This document shows positions 1 through 6,210 of a stretch of DNA of 9,454 bases, piece by piece. The stretch comes from JAMOAW01 sp039908535 (lineage in GTDB: Bacteria > Pseudomonadota > Magnetococcia > Magnetococcales > JADFZT01). Under the pieces are notes generated by a model. It had not been told where the DNA came from. It did not search any database and was given only the letters and a program-made list of their open reading frames with translations. Numbering within the stretch: position 1 is the first letter of the stretch; every line of letters begins with the position of its first letter. The stretch is taken from assembly GCA_039908535.1 (NCBI GenBank), contig JAMOAW010000107.1, positions 1 to 9,454 on the forward strand, read 5' to 3'. The position numbers and the translations under genes are program-made.

Positions 1-354
1 CTTCCGTCCTTTCTTGTGGTTATGATCGTTCTCAATAAACACATAATACCAGAAAGGACGTTAAATTACGACCCTTTGCGATCCAAAAGGGCAATAAATT
101 CCCATTTTTACCGGTTTTTTGCAATTACCTCTATCTTAAAAAAGTTAAACACTGATAACATTTGAGGAAAAAGGAAACAATAGGAAAGGTTGGAGCGGGT
201 CAAAAGAAAAAGATTACCCCCTAAGGAGTGTGACATTCTGCGTTTTTGGCGTTTCCGCACTTTCTATAAAGTATCGAATCAGGCATTAAAAGACAACTGA
301 ACAGGAACAATTTTACCGCCAGATTAAACCGGCTTGGCGTTTAAATCGTATTTT
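1..354. other. Gene-free left edge
   Basis: No coding region with a ribosome binding site is visible here on either strand. What can be seen are short inverted repeats: a 10-bp perfect one (CGTCCTTTCT at 5-14, AGAAAGGACG at 51-60), a 6-bp one (CCCTTT at 72-77, AAAGGG at 86-91), and a weak 5-bp stem (CGCCA at 317-321, TGGCG at 335-339). The last lies just beyond the end of the minus-strand lipoprotein gene but lacks a convincing T tract. Confidence 0.5.
5..60. repeat. 10-bp inverted repeat, 36-nt loop
   Basis: CGTCCTTTCT at 5-14 is the exact reverse complement of AGAAAGGACG at 51-60. Just inside the arms, GTGGTTATG and CATAATACC are also partly complementary, so the pairing may extend with bulges. 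This could be a small palindromic element or the end of a feature lying to the left of the window. No function is assigned. Confidence 0.4.
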
Positions 355-789
355 TTACCACGAAGTACAATTCGTGTGGTTCCCATAGGTATGGCAGTTA
401 GTTTGCACAGGATTTCTTAATGGCTGATTGTTAGTTTGCACAGGATTACTTAATAGCTGATTATTTCTATCAAACTGTCTCATGCTCTCTATAAAATTTT
501 CATGTTGGTATTTATGTTGTTGCTGTCTCTCTTCATGTTGGTATTTTGACTCATTCATTTTGTAAAAAACATCTAAATTTCGTTCGTTCTGTACTGTCTC
601 CATAACGCATTTATTAAATGAATCCGTTCCCATTTCAAAGCCATAATTAGAACAGGAGTTTTTTGCTCCCTCTAGCCTCATTTGTTCCTTCTGTAACCTC
701 ATTTATTCCTTCTGTAGCATCCATTGTTCATAAGTTACACATCCAGAAATAACGAATGATGCCAGTAAAAAAATTATTTGCTTCTTCAT
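355..789 (-). pseudogene. Small lipoprotein gene interrupted by an in-frame ochre stop
   Basis: Reading minus from ATG at 789, a ribosome binding site AAGGA lies a few bases upstream. The first 28 residues form a clear lipoprotein signal: MKKQ, a hydrophobic core, and the lipobox V-I-S-G-C with Cys17 as the lipidation site. Codon 29 is TAA (703-705). The same frame then runs open for 115 more residues from ATG at 702 to the stop at 355-357. The stop sits in a local repeat, LQKE-stop-MR followed by LQKE-Q-MR, where the second copy has CAA in place of TAA, so one C-to-T change explains it. The downstream part is hydrophilic, rich in Gln, His and Asn, has an 11-residue tandem repeat ending NPVQT, and ends in a Cys/Asn/Tyr-rich tail (NCHTYGNHTNCTSW). 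Intact length would be about 144 residues. Alternatives are readthrough, or reinitiation at the ATG next to the stop, but a reinitiated product would lack the export signal. Function is unknown. Confidence 0.75.
397..462 (-). repeat. 33-bp tandem repeat inside the lipoprotein gene
   Basis: Two adjacent 33-bp units (397-429 and 430-462) differ at only two bases. In the reading frame they encode two copies of an 11-residue motif, seen as NNQLLSNPVQT and NNQPLRNPVQT. The period is a multiple of three, so copy changes keep the frame. This suggests expansion while the frame was under selection. Confidence 0.85.
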
Positions 790-906
790 GATAATTCCTT
801 CTCAATAGAGCCAAGTTACAGAACATCGCCATAGAACATGAAACCCATTCAGGTCAAAAAAGTCAAAGTGAAAAATAAAATCAAAACGTAACTGTTCACT
901 CCCCCC

Positions 907-1003
907 TGGTAATCGTCATCCCCGCGAATGCGGGGATCCAGGTGGGCACCGCGAATTCTGGATTCCCGCTTGCGCGGGAATGACGGGGTCTGAACGATTA
1001 CCA
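907..1003. repeat. Nested palindromic element with dRS3-like cores
   Basis: The outer ends are a perfect 10-bp inverted repeat, TGGTAATCGT (907-916) and ACGATTACCA (994-1003). Inside are two small palindromes: ATCCCC-N8-GGGGAT at 918-937 and ATTCCC-N8-GGGAAT at 962-981. The second matches the dRS3-type consensus known from Neisseria and seen widely in proteobacteria. The two halves, 914-941 and 958-985, are also imperfect reverse complements of each other, so the whole can fold as one long hairpin or two short ones. It looks like a small non-autonomous repeat. It has no coding capacity of its own, and frames across it are artefacts. Confidence 0.85.
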
Positions 1004-1041
1004 ATGGACAAAACACTTGAACATCGAGTTGAACCTTTTTG

Positions 1042-1112
1042 AAAAAAACACTATCGCCACCACGAATCAATCTACCCCTAAAACGTAATTTTAGGCCCCT
1101 CCGTGTTTTTTT
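1042..1112. repeat. Nested A/T-rich inverted repeats
   Basis: AAAAAAACAC at 1042-1051 is the exact reverse complement of GTGTTTTTTT at 1103-1112. Between them is a 7-bp palindrome, CCTAAAA (1077-1083) and TTTTAGG (1089-1095), with a 5-nt loop. It may be a second degenerate small element next to the dRS3-like one. No T-tract geometry makes it a convincing terminator. Confidence 0.4.
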
Positions 1113-1462
1113 AGGGCTTGAGCAATGAAATACGGAAGATGGTAAAGGCGGATTTAATCGAAGGGCTTGCACGTCAATGACGTTTATCCATGGATGTGGT
1201 CGGGGAATGGTTAAAGAGGGCAATTGGGAGATTTTGTCATGTGAGTTTCAGAATTTGATGGAAAAATCTAGTAAAAATGAACCATTCACTGATTCAATGG
1301 CCGACGAGATAAATTTAGCGCGCAAAGTTACAAGCGATCCTAGGGGCAACCATGAGCAAAGAGGCACCACTTGACTTCTAATCAATACGTTCAAATAGCG
1401 AACGGGCAAACATGCACCGCGAACCTGGAGCAAGGCCACCGATGAACCAGCATTATCAGAGT

Positions 1463-1494
1463 AAAAAAAGCCTCCAAAAGATCGAGGTTTTTTT
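1463..1494. terminator. Bidirectional terminator-like hairpin
   Basis: A run of seven A (1463-1469) is followed by the stem CCTC (1471-1474) / GAGG (1484-1487) and a run of seven T (1488-1494). The flanking A and T runs extend the pairing and give a T tail on either strand. No intact gene on either side obviously needs it, which suggests that it belonged to a lost gene. Confidence 0.5.
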
Positions 1495-1538
1495 ATGGGT
1501 CTCTTCCTGGCAGGGCATTCACCATCTTTTCCAATCAC

Positions 1539-1650
1539 TGCACCACCACTGCACCAAATGGAAAATCAATTCATCATTACCCCCTGCACCACCATTGCAC
1601 CATGCCTTTTTATCCTGGTGTGTTGTGAGCAATTGCACCATTTTTGCACC
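1539..1650. repeat. Three paired TGCACC repeats next to tRNA-Thr
   Basis: TGCACC occurs at 1539, 1550, 1585, 1596, 1634 and 1645. These form three pairs, each with exactly 11 bases between starts, about one helical turn. The pairs start 46 and 49 bases apart. Five of the six are TGCACCA. Such regular direct repeats beside a tRNA 3' end resemble arm-type binding sites of a tyrosine recombinase or its excisionase; they could also be iterons or operator sites. The regular spacing is seen directly; the role is inferred. Confidence 0.5.
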
Positions 1651-1651
1651 C

Positions 1652-1681
1652 CAAACAAAAACAGCCACCTTGTGAGTGGCC
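1652..1681 (-). terminator. Intrinsic terminator of tRNA-Thr
   Basis: On the minus strand, downstream of the tRNA, GCCAC (complement of 1676-1680) pairs with GTGGC (complement of 1664-1668) around a 7-nt loop. It is followed by a T-rich tail TGTTTTTGTTT. This is standard geometry for factor-independent termination. Confidence 0.65.
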
Positions 1682-1699
1682 GTAAATGCTTGTTTTTAC

Positions 1700-1775
1700 T
1701 GGAGCTAGCGCGGGGAATCGAACCCCGAACCTACGGATTACAAATCCGTTGCTCTACCAATTGAGCTACGCCAGC
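1700..1775 (-). tRNA. tRNA-Thr (anticodon UGU)
   Basis: A complete cloverleaf of 76 nt including an encoded CCA (complement of 1700-1702). The acceptor stem GCTGGCG (1775-1769) pairs with CGCTAGC (1710-1704) with one G-U. The D arm carries AGCTCAATTGGTAGAGC. The anticodon stem ACGGA/TCCGT holds the loop TTTGTAA, giving anticodon TGT, which reads ACA and other ACN threonine codons. The T arm contains GGTTCGATTCC. The discriminator base is U, where E. coli tRNA-Thr has A; as I recall U is common in alphaproteobacterial tRNA-Thr. It lies downstream of tpx on the same strand but has its own promoter, and its 3' end faces the gene-poor accessory stretch. Confidence 0.95.
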
Positions 1776-1797
1776 ATTTTATGACATTTAACCCAAT

Positions 1798-1826
1798 ATT
1801 TTACCAAGTGATCATAAACTTTGCAA
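1798..1826 (-). promoter_or_regulatory. Sigma-70 promoter for tRNA-Thr
   Basis: On the minus strand, TTGCAA (complement of 1821-1826) is the -35 and TAAAAT (complement of 1798-1803) the -10, separated by exactly 17 bases. The predicted transcription start is near 1791, about 16 bases ahead of the mature tRNA 5' end, a normal leader length. Confidence 0.7.
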
Positions 1827-1865
1827 GTTTAATTTTTTATATATAGACTGAAACTGATTTTTTAT

Positions 1866-2366
1866 CTAGCCGAGAAACTGAAGAACAGACTCATAATCAG
1901 GTTCTTGGACAATCTCTGGGACCAGTTGCGTGTAAGAAATCATCCCTTGGGGATCTATGATAATAACCGCACGAGCAAAAAGACCCGCTAAAGGACCATC
2001 AACAATACGGACACCATAAAATTCTCCAAAGGCGCGAGAACGCATTTCACTCACAGAGATCACATCTGTCAAACCATCCGCACCACAAAAACGCTTGTGC
2101 GCAAAAGGAAGATCCAGTGAAACACACAAAACAACGGTATCTGCACGCTTGGCAACATCACGATTAAAATAACGAACTGAGGCCGCACATACCTCTGTGT
2201 CAATACTGGGAAATATGTTCAAAACAATCCTCTTCCCAGAATAATCGGCTAATGTCGTGTCCGAAAGATCTATTTTGGTTAACGTAAAATTCATCGCCTT
2301 TGTACCAACCTCAGGCAATTCTCCACAAGTATGAATCGGTTTTCCCTTCAGCGTCACTTGGGCCAT
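1866..2366 (-). CDS. tpx: Thiol peroxidase Tpx (atypical 2-Cys peroxiredoxin)
   Basis: Reduces hydrogen peroxide and organic hydroperoxides using thioredoxin; in Gram-negative bacteria it is usually periplasmic or cytosolic. The 166-residue product matches the family length. The motif PSIDTEVCAASVRYFN holds the peroxidatic Cys60 with the conserved Thr57, the resolving Cys94 lies in RFCGADG, and Arg132 (FARAVIIID) matches the conserved active-site Arg. Cys14 is an extra cysteine near the N-terminus. The ATG start at 2366 has the ribosome binding site AAGGAG (complement of 2376-2381) nine bases upstream. No signal peptide is seen. The gene is divergent from the AmpG-like permease and is followed by tRNA-Thr; no terminator is visible between tpx and the tRNA promoter. 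The pattern of residues is diagnostic, so the call is firm. Confidence 0.96.
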   Translation of the reverse strand: MAQVTLKGKPIHTCGELPEVGTKAMNFTLTKIDLSDTTLADYSGKRIVLNIFPSIDTEVCAASVRYFNRDVAKRADTVVLCVSLDLPFAHKRFCGADGLTDVISVSEMRSRAFGEFYGVRIVDGPLAGLFARAVIIIDPQGMISYTQLVPEIVQEPDYESVLQFLG

Positions 2367-2404
2367 TTTTTGCGTCTCCTTGAAAGAGAGAAAATAAAGT
2401 GCTT

Positions 2405-2433
2405 AGAATGCCAATTTAAGAACAAGAGGTCAA
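2405..2433 (-). promoter_or_regulatory. Possible tpx promoter
   Basis: On the minus strand, TTGACC (complement of 2428-2433) and CATTCT (complement of 2405-2410) are separated by 17 bases. The -35 is good and the -10 poor (3 of 6 matches), so activation may be needed. It lies against the 5' end of the divergent permease gene, so the two could share control. Confidence 0.35.
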
Positions 2434-2475
2434 GTGTTTATAACTCAATCACCCAAAAGGAAAAGCCCCTTCCAT

Positions 2476-3795
2476 ATGCCTCTTAAAATGAATCTTCATC
2501 TCAAACATTTTTTGCAACTCTACACCAAACCCCGTATCTTGGCAATCGGTCTCCTGGGGTTCTCCAGCGGACTGCCTTTGGCTCTGACCTTTGGAACCCT
2601 CTCCCTATGGCTTTCCGAAGCCGGAATCAGCAAAACTTCTATCGGCTTGTTCGCACTCACAGGTGCCCCTTATACCTTCAAATTTCTCTGGTCTCCCCTG
2701 GTAGACCAAATGCCAATCCCTTACCTCACCCAAAAACTCGGTCGCCGACGCAGTTGGATTTTGACATCACAAATCGGACTCTTAGTCTCTATTTTGGCCC
2801 TGGGAGATGCAAACCCGGCATTCAATCCCTCCTTAACCGCCCTATTCGCCATTCTCACCGCCTTTTGCTCGGCCACCCAAGACATCTCTATCGATGCCTA
2901 TCGCGTGGAAATCCTCGAAAAACACCAATATGGGGCAGGAGCCGCAATGATCGTCTTGGGATATCGTTTGGGCATGTTGGTCTCAGGTGCAGGAGCCCTG
3001 TATCTGGCCTCTTATTGGGGATGGACGACCACCTATTGGATGATGGCCTGTTTGGTGCCTATCGGAATGATCACCACCCTCCTCAACCCTGAACCAATCT
3101 CCCAAATCTACCAAAATGATTTAAACCCATTACAACAAATCCATCCCTCAAAACGATGGATCTCTTCGCTAAAAAAAGCGGTCGTTGATCCTTTCACCGA
3201 TTTTATCCGAAGACCCGGCTGGTTGCTGATCTTGTCGTTCATCCTGCTCTATAAATTCGGCGATGCCTTGGCAGGGGTGATGAACAATCCCTTCTTTATA
3301 GAAATTGGCTTTACTAAAATAGAAATTGCTAACATAAGCAAAGCGTTTGGCATGGTATCCAGCATCGTTGGCAGCTTTATCGGCGGCATCATGATCAGCC
3401 GCATCGGTATTTATAAAACTTTGCTTATTTGCGGTATATTACAAATGCTTTCTAACTTGATGTTTGTACTCCAAGCCATGGTTGGACACCATGTAACCCT
3501 CTTGGCTCTGACCATCGCCTTAGAAAATTTGAGCGGTGGCATGGGGAGTGCCGCCTTTGTGGCCTATCTGTCATCATTGTGCAACTTGGCCTACACCGCA
3601 ACTCAATATGCCCTACTCTCCTCCTCCGAACACCTCCCTTGGACACTCTTCTTCCTGCTCACCACCCTGGCCGCACTCCCTGGTTTGGGACTATTGATCT
3701 GGATGCAAAAAAAAATGCACAATAAATCCAAACCTAACCCCTCTTTTAAACGCGCACCCCGCGCCGCCGCTCCCGATTTTGATCCGCGACAATAA
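2476..3795 (+). CDS. ampG: AmpG-like muropeptide permease (MFS)
   Basis: An inner-membrane major facilitator protein that in characterised members brings anhydro-muropeptides from the periplasm into the cytoplasm for peptidoglycan recycling, which can also set beta-lactamase induction. Seen here are the N-terminal signature LGFSSGLPLALT, the motif GAPYTFKFLWSPLVD, the basic loop GRRRSW typical of MFS, and SATQDISIDAYRVE. About twelve hydrophobic segments follow, then a short basic cytoplasmic tail. Start choice is uncertain: the frame is open from GTG 2434 (453 residues, AGAGG only 4 bases ahead), ATG 2476 gives 439 residues with AAGGA 14 bases ahead, and ATG 2488 is possible. I prefer 2476 because homologues begin close before this signature. 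The last 50 bp overlap the convergent sensor gene. Other MFS substrates cannot be fully excluded. Confidence 0.85.
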   Translation: MPLKMNLHLKHFLQLYTKPRILAIGLLGFSSGLPLALTFGTLSLWLSEAGISKTSIGLFALTGAPYTFKFLWSPLVDQMPIPYLTQKLGRRRSWILTSQIGLLVSILALGDANPAFNPSLTALFAILTAFCSATQDISIDAYRVEILEKHQYGAGAAMIVLGYRLGMLVSGAGALYLASYWGWTTTYWMMACLVPIGMITTLLNPEPISQIYQNDLNPLQQIHPSKRWISSLKKAVVDPFTDFIRRPGWLLILSFILLYKFGDALAGVMNNPFFIEIGFTKIEIANISKAFGMVSSIVGSFIGGIMISRIGIYKTLLICGILQMLSNLMFVLQAMVGHHVTLLALTIALENLSGGMGSAAFVAYLSSLCNLAYTATQYALLSSSEHLPWTLFFLLTTLAALPGLGLLIWMQKKMHNKSKPNPSFKRAPRAAAPDFDPRQ

Positions 3796-5905
3796 ATAAT
3801 TGATTAAGCAGCGCAAATAACTTTTTACGTAATTGATTCATCAACGCCATCTGACGAATCGCCTCCTCACGATTAGATCGATCTTTCATGAAACTTACCA
3901 TCTCTCGGGCCGCATCGTGAACCTCTTGATGCGCATCACCAAGAGAATGGAACAAAGGTAATTTGCCAAAATGCTCCCTACCTTCGGTATCATACCATTT
4001 CCCAAGGTCACACTCATGCACACTACCAACCTCCTCTAAAGAGAACACCATGCGTCCACGGACCATACCCGCTAAACGACTAAACCATTTCAAGTGTGCC
4101 AGCTTGATTTCACCAATATCAAAAGGAGGTTGCATCAGGGTGTCTTCATCCTCTATATCCCGTAAACCATGATGGATTTCTTCTAAAATACTGGTTAATA
4201 ATGCCGCATGATCAATCGATCCATACAGATTTTCCCCTACCTTGACAGTTTGCAATAACAATTTTTGTTTATTAAGAAGAGATATGAAAATTTCAGCAGT
4301 CACCTCACGCACAGAAGAGATCAATCCCTGGGCTCGGGTACTTAAAGTTAATAAAGCATCCGCATCTTCAACCAGGTTAGGCATCCTTGACAGCACAGAA
4401 AAAATCTCTGATGAATGATCAATCGCTTGTGCATCATTTTGAGCACGCAGACGTTCTAATAACATCAGGATCCCTTGCCGAACCAAACTCACCTCGCTCT
4501 TGGCATGATCAACAAACGCCATCAAGCGTGAAAGGTCTCCATCCAATTGATTATTTTCTTTCATGATCATTCTTGAAAATTCTTCTCCTTGCCCAACATC
4601 CCTAGACAACAAAGATTCCAAGGTTTTAAACTCCTCTACGATCGCATGAAGGGTTGCCGACTGCAACATGAGATTACGCACCATACGATCATGGCTTTCC
4701 GTCAATCGATTAATACTGTTAGCCAATTGACCCATCTCATCTTCGTTGCCTTCCCAATGTATACGCACCCCACGATGCCCCCTACTCACCCGATCTAACA
4801 CCTTGGCCATGGTAGATAAGGGACTTAACAACAAACGTTTGAGATACGCCGCCGCGAGTAAAACCGCCGTCAGTACCAATCCAAACGCCATCCCGACCAT
4901 CTTAAAAATTCGTAATATTTGATGAGAAGAGCTAGTCTGATTTTGAATCTCAATCAATTCATCACAAATTTTGTCTAATTGGTCTGAGTGCATCAATAAA
5001 TTTTGCCAAGCAGTACGAAAGAGTTCCGATCCCCACTGTGCCGTAAAAGCCGTCTGCACAGAGGTTTGCAACAATTCAAATTGGTTGCGCATAGAGACCA
5101 ATCCCTCGGTAATTTTAGAATTTTGAGAGAGAGAAAAGGTCAGCTGAAGAGCGGTCAGTTTGGCATTAAACAATCCCTGGGTCGCCTCATAATTTTTGGA
5201 AGCCGACTCTAAAATGGCCTGATTCAGCACCAAAGGTTCCTGCAGAATGTATCGTCCTACCCCTAAAAGATCGCCAACTGCCAAAGGTTTTTTAACAGCT
5301 TGATTGTGACATGCAATACAAGAGGAGTCTGTTACCCGTAACGCAGTATAAACACGTGGATTTTTACCCTTTGTTCCAAAGGGTACATTGTAAATCTTTC
5401 CCATTCCTTCCCGAAAAAAAGTTAAAGCCTCCCAATCCGTACCGTCTTGTAGTTGATTTTTTTCTTGCATAGGTTGATTCGATAAAAATCGAAGATCCAA
5501 ACGCTTCCCTTTTGAAAACTGCCGATTCACCAACCCAGTAAAAGAGTCCAATGAAAGAATTTGCTTATTTGTATTTAATTTAACATGAATTTTCTCTAAA
5601 TAAACCGCTCGCATATCGTTGATATATTCGTCCAAAAGTATAACCTGCTCTTCCAAAGTACGAAAGCCACTACTGGCTAAAAGATAACTTAACGCCGTCT
5701 TGCCCAAACGTTGTGACAATATTTTTTGTTGAGTTAATTCTGCGACGACATCATTGGCATTCTGATCAGCTGGGAATAAAAACCAAACCGTAAGCTGGGC
5801 AATGGCCATGGCAAAGAGACCCAGCAACAAAAGAACCGCATATGTTTTGCCCTTGATGCCCAAATGTAACAATTTAACCTCCCATTCTTTAAAAAATCGA
5901 TACAA
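3746..5905 (-). CDS. Membrane sensor: periplasmic DUF3365 heme domain, HAMP, C-terminal CZB zinc domain
   Basis: 719 residues. A transmembrane segment at about 22-44 and another at about 333-354 enclose a periplasmic region. That region resembles the Tll0287-like/DUF3365 family: LRFLSNQPMQEKNQ, then SCIACH (Cys196, Cys199, His200), a c-type heme-binding motif, then GDLLGVGRYI. A long helical stretch (about 225-330) follows. After TM2 comes a HAMP domain (about 355-408, with LSPL and GNEDEMGQLANSINRL). Residues 410-595 are helical with no recognised domain. At about 596-675 is a CZB domain with all expected ligands: His604, Cys632 in CDLGKWY, His659 and His663. CZB usually ends chemoreceptors or diguanylate cyclases, where zinc and oxidants tune output, but the chemoreceptor tip (QTNLLALNAAIEAAR-type), GGDEF and kinase motifs are all absent. 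The start is TTG at 5905, supported by AAAGGA seven bases upstream; no other start precedes TM1. The 3' end overlaps ampG. Its partner is unknown. Confidence 0.85.
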   Translation of the reverse strand: MYRFFKEWEVKLLHLGIKGKTYAVLLLLGLFAMAIAQLTVWFLFPADQNANDVVAELTQQKILSQRLGKTALSYLLASSGFRTLEEQVILLDEYINDMRAVYLEKIHVKLNTNKQILSLDSFTGLVNRQFSKGKRLDLRFLSNQPMQEKNQLQDGTDWEALTFFREGMGKIYNVPFGTKGKNPRVYTALRVTDSSCIACHNQAVKKPLAVGDLLGVGRYILQEPLVLNQAILESASKNYEATQGLFNAKLTALQLTFSLSQNSKITEGLVSMRNQFELLQTSVQTAFTAQWGSELFRTAWQNLLMHSDQLDKICDELIEIQNQTSSSHQILRIFKMVGMAFGLVLTAVLLAAAYLKRLLLSPLSTMAKVLDRVSRGHRGVRIHWEGNEDEMGQLANSINRLTESHDRMVRNLMLQSATLHAIVEEFKTLESLLSRDVGQGEEFSRMIMKENNQLDGDLSRLMAFVDHAKSEVSLVRQGILMLLERLRAQNDAQAIDHSSEIFSVLSRMPNLVEDADALLTLSTRAQGLISSVREVTAEIFISLLNKQKLLLQTVKVGENLYGSIDHAALLTSILEEIHHGLRDIEDEDTLMQPPFDIGEIKLAHLKWFSRLAGMVRGRMVFSLEEVGSVHECDLGKWYDTEGREHFGKLPLFHSLGDAHQEVHDAAREMVSFMKDRSNREEAIRQMALMNQLRKKLFALLNQLFIVADQNRERRRGVRV

Positions 5906-5983
5906 CTTTCTATCCTTTCATGTCACCTGATGGAACCAATGTAACGCAATCCTTTATAAAATGCAGTTGGTTATATAAAAATA

Positions 5984-6013
5984 TTGACAATCGTATGATA
6001 CTAATGGTATTTT
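5984..6013 (+). promoter_or_regulatory. Candidate sigma-70 promoter for the exported-protein cluster
   Basis: A consensus -35 TTGACA (5984-5989) is followed after 18 bases by TATTTT (6008-6013). This would give a leader of roughly 260 nt before the lipoprotein start. The -10 lies inside the left arm of a 9-bp palindrome, so a repressor or local melting could act here. Confidence 0.45.
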
Positions 6014-6026
6014 TAAAAAAAATACC
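6006..6026. promoter_or_regulatory. 9-bp A/T palindrome over the promoter -10
   Basis: GGTATTTTT (6006-6014) and AAAAATACC (6018-6026) are exact reverse complements with a 3-base centre. It overlaps the proposed -10. It may be an operator, or a chance result of A/T richness, although the GG/CC ends make chance less likely. Confidence 0.35.
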
Positions 6027-6158
6027 CCTTTTGAAATTTTAAAGAAAACCTCTTCCTTAACGCGAAATCTTCCAAATTTATATTTTTGGCTTATCTTTCG
6101 AAAAATCCTGTCCGATATACCAGCTATACGGATATTTTTAATGTATCGAAAAAATAAC

Positions 6159-6210
6159 GATCAAAACCTTGGGGAGCCAAGAACCGCCCCCCAACTCTTC
6201 AGGGTTTTGT
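6159..6210 (+). repeat. C-rich dispersed hairpin repeat, copy A
   Basis: The segment 6159-6197 matches 8597-8643 closely, sharing TCAAAA, CCTTGGGG, AGAACCGCCCCCC and AACTC. It folds as an inner stem TTGGGG-A-GC (6169-6177) with GC-C-CCCCAA (6186-6194), one A/C mismatch and an 8-nt loop. An outer stem CAAAACC (6162-6168) / GGTTTTG (6203-6209) stacks directly on it. A T-rich stretch follows (6205-6223), so it could also act as a terminator or attenuator in the leader of the exported-protein cluster. Confidence 0.6.

Larger units (their letters stand above)
790..1699. other. Gene-poor accessory stretch between lipoprotein remnant and tRNA-Thr
   Basis: About 900 bases without a supported gene. 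Open frames exist but run through palindromic repeats and a terminator and have no good ribosome binding site. The stretch holds a nested inverted-repeat element (907-1003), a second palindromic block (1042-1112), a bidirectional terminator (1463-1494), three TGCACC repeat pairs (1539-1650) and the tRNA terminator. Its position next to the 3' end of a tRNA gene suggests the debris of an integrated element. That is inference: no integrase gene is present. Confidence 0.5.

Noticed and set aside
849..1223. Minus-strand open frame of 124 codons
   Set aside because: It runs through the palindromic element. The peptide SFPRKRESRIRG...RIRGDDDY is the typical translation of such repeats. No ribosome binding site or conserved domain.
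1177..1764. Several overlapping short frames on both strands before and into the tRNA
   Set aside because: They cross a bidirectional terminator, the TGCACC repeats or the tRNA itself, lack good ribosome binding sites and show no recognisable protein features.
1700..1775. Attachment-site duplication of the tRNA-Thr 3' end within the window
   Set aside because: No second copy of the T-arm/acceptor sequence was found in the window. A partner copy, if any, would lie beyond the left edge.
2607..3092. 161-codon plus-strand frame inside the permease gene
   Set aside because: It is a shifted frame of ampG. The ampG frame holds conserved family motifs over the same bases.
3746..5905. Calling the sensor a methyl-accepting chemotaxis protein
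   Set aside because: HAMP and CZB fit, but the conserved signalling tip and methylation helices are not visible in residues 410-595.
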